The notes below the pieces were generated by a model. The model was not told where the DNA came from. It saw only the letters and a list, made by a program, of their open reading frames with translations, and did no database searches. Of a stretch of DNA of 64,000 nucleotides, positions 62,426 through 64,000 are shown piece after piece (position 1 is the first letter of the stretch; every line of letters starts with the position of its first letter). Made by a program: the position numbers and the translations under genes. Source of the stretch: Taeniopygia guttata (lineage: Eukaryota > Chordata > Aves > Passeriformes > Estrildidae); assembly GCF_048771995.1 (NCBI RefSeq), contig NC_133027.1:13698001-13762000 (forward strand), in the 5' to 3' direction.

Positions 62426-63505
62426 GAGATATCACTGTGTGATAAGAGGTGGTTTGATATAGTGTTAATTAATTAAGGAATTATGTTCAGTAAAGATTGC
62501 CATAGATGAAAGATAAAAGCAAAAAAATGTTGTATCTTGAGAAGAAAAAAGTAAGGAATACAGTTTTAAGCCAGGATTTCCACTTAATCCTTGCTCTGGT
62601 TATTTCTAGGATCTTCTTTATCTGCTGTTATCTAGGGATGTATACAGGAGGTTTTATTTGTGATTCTTGAGGGAGACATGCACAGCAAAAGGGATACATC
62701 CAGAGAAATTAAGTGAGCAACTTCCACATCACTGCCATTTCGTGTACCAGATGCCATTTCTTTTTCCTGCCTGTGTAAGACTAAAACCAAGAGGTGCAAC
62801 CTGTCTGCTAGCCAGTACTGGAAGCAGATAGAATTGTGTTTATTTTTACAATCCCATCTCAAGGATATTTCCATGCTCTCAATATGGGAAATAAAAAGAA
62901 CCAAACATCTTTTCTTAGTGGTCTTCCAGTTGAACTGGTTCTTCCCTACCTGAAAGCGTATTGGAGCATACTGGAAAGAAGAAGTAGACTGAAAAGAAAG
63001 AGACACCAAACAAACAAACAAAACAACAGCAGCCATGACAGCAAAACGTATGGGGAGGTCAAGTGTATTTTCATAGTTAAGAAACCTCAAAATATTTTCC
63101 AAGGCCTTTGATGTCCTCCTTGAAGCCCACAGTATGTATCTGAAAGGGTAACCCTGGAAATAGAGGACCTGTTTTACATGTCTATCTTACCTATATCTCC
63201 CTCAGCTGCCCATCCTGTTCTCCCAAATATGTCTTCATAGTCTTCAGACATCCAGGTATTTATACCTGTGGCTTAGAAAAGCACATCTTCCCTTCTACCT
63301 GCTTATCACTCCAGCTCAACATGCTGGGTGCTGCAAATTCTAAAGAATGAGGGTTATGAATCAGACATAACTGACTGTTCCTTTCCCCCTCTTACACTTT
63401 AACTGAAGATGAAGGAAGAAAATGTTTTCTCCTTCATTCCATACCATGGGACTCAAGTTGGGTCTGAGCCTTGCCAACAGTAGGTTCCTATTCACAGGAA
63501 GATGA
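62426..63505. other. noncoding sequence, no gene called
   Basis: A 156-codon minus-strand frame (62632-63102) overlaps a 91-codon plus-strand frame and has no recognised domain. A hydrophobic stretch near its residues 20-35 would be expected by chance in T-rich DNA. A short CAAA repeat lies at about 63006-63026. Confidence 0.5.
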
Positions 63506-63956
63506 TGATGCCTGGAGAGGCTGCCTAGAACAGATGCTAGACAGAATTACAGAATAAATAATAATATAATAAATAATTACAGGTATTTATTGAAAGGCCT
63601 TCAAAGGGTACACCTTGAGCAGTGCAGGATACTCACAGAGGCTGCATCCAAGATGGACGATGGTCATGAATTTTTCATACAGATATAAGTTTGGTCTATT
63701 TGCATATCAGAGGTTAATTGTCCAATTACAGCTTCAGGTAATGAAGTTATTTACTTCATGTTTCCCCCCCAGTTCATTGTTGTTTACATTTATTTGGGCC
63801 TGAGACAGTAAAGGGTCCTTGAGTTTTGGGCCTAGAGAGAAATTATTTTGTCTGAATAAAATGGGAGAACAGTATCTGACAGGCTATGGAGTCATAGAGT
63901 TATACACTAAAGCAGTACTGATCTGAAAAACATAGAAGCTAAAACTTAAAGCATCA
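63506..63956 (-). mobile_element. ERVL-type solo LTR, copy 3
   Basis: About 451 bases with the same termini as copy 1 (minus strand TGATGCTTTAAG to AGGCATCA). The polyadenylation signal is on the minus strand (63586-63591), with shared GGCTGCCTAGAACAGATGCT, TTAATTGTCCAATTACAGCT and AAGCTAAAACTTAAAGCATC. An extra AT-rich insertion (about 63557-63578, ATAATAATATAATAAATAAT) separates the U5-like part from the signal. Immediate flanks (GATGA and ACAGC) do not form an exact target duplication. No internal retroviral sequence is adjacent. The 62-codon plus-strand frame is antisense to the LTR and is not a gene. Confidence 0.78.
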
Positions 63957-64000
63957 ACAGCAATGGTATTTTCATATGGATTTCAACCTAGTTTTTCAGA
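63957..64000. other. window end, nothing recognised
   Basis: Forty-four bases of AT-rich flank after LTR copy 3. Confidence 0.6.

Noticed and set aside
62632..63102. 156-codon minus-strand frame with a hydrophobic stretch
   Set aside because: A plus-strand frame of 91 codons overlaps it. It has no domain, and the hydrophobic run is expected from T-rich codons.
1..64000. CRISPR arrays, operons, phage or plasmid features
   Set aside because: No regularly spaced repeats and no prokaryotic gene density or ribosome-binding pattern. The CR1 and LTR content marks the DNA as avian nuclear sequence.

Overview
This window reads as gene-poor, AT-rich noncoding DNA from a bird, probably a songbird. The bird assignment rests on four 3'-end fragments of CR1 LINEs with the avian tail (repeats of the ATTCTATG type after a TCCAACC-like box), and on three copies of one ERVL-type solo LTR. 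Frequent T/G low-complexity tracts (TTTGG, TTTTTTGG) and low overall repeat density also fit a bird. The songbird assignment is inference. I see no intact protein-coding gene, no rRNA, no tRNA and no CRISPR array. The open reading frames are short (none above about 210 codons), occur on both strands, overlap each other and lack recognisable domains.

Layout. 0-9.9 kb: unique sequence with a G-rich tract (0.93 kb), an A/C-rich low-complexity block facing a G/T-rich one (1.8-2.1 kb) and a poly-T. 9.9-11.9 kb: a small repeat cluster with an ERV-derived fragment, a CR1 3' end and a tentative second LTR-like segment. 12-20.2 kb: unique sequence. 20.2-21.1 kb: two CR1 3' ends of the same subfamily in the same orientation, around a GC-richer spacer. 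23.7-24.5 kb: a very old CR1-type LINE in antisense that still shows reverse-transcriptase-like peptide blocks. 31.2-31.6 kb: solo LTR copy 1. 33.3 kb: an AGT microsatellite. 46.4-47.2 kb: a second old antisense CR1-type LINE. 50.3-50.5 kb: another CR1 3' end. 53.1-53.2 kb: an 81-bp tandem duplication. 55.8-56.3 kb: LTR copy 2, carrying a 105-bp polypurine tract. 63.5-64.0 kb: LTR copy 3.

The remaining sequence is mostly single-copy intergenic or intronic DNA. Several stretches (about 13.7-14.05, 27.0-27.5, 33.65-34.1, 35.7-36.4, 48.5-49.0 and 60.3-60.55 kb) look like conserved noncoding or enhancer DNA: low in simple repeats and dense in homeodomain-, SOX- or octamer-like words. This is an impression from reading one sequence and needs a cross-species alignment. 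A CpG-richer island-like patch lies at 59.69-59.95 kb, and a cysteine-rich reading frame with splice-like flanks lies near 29.5-29.76 kb. These two are the best places to look for an exon. I found no clear case for a new biological system here. The most informative observations are the two ancient LINE relics, the microsatellite grown inside an LTR, and the candidate regulatory blocks.
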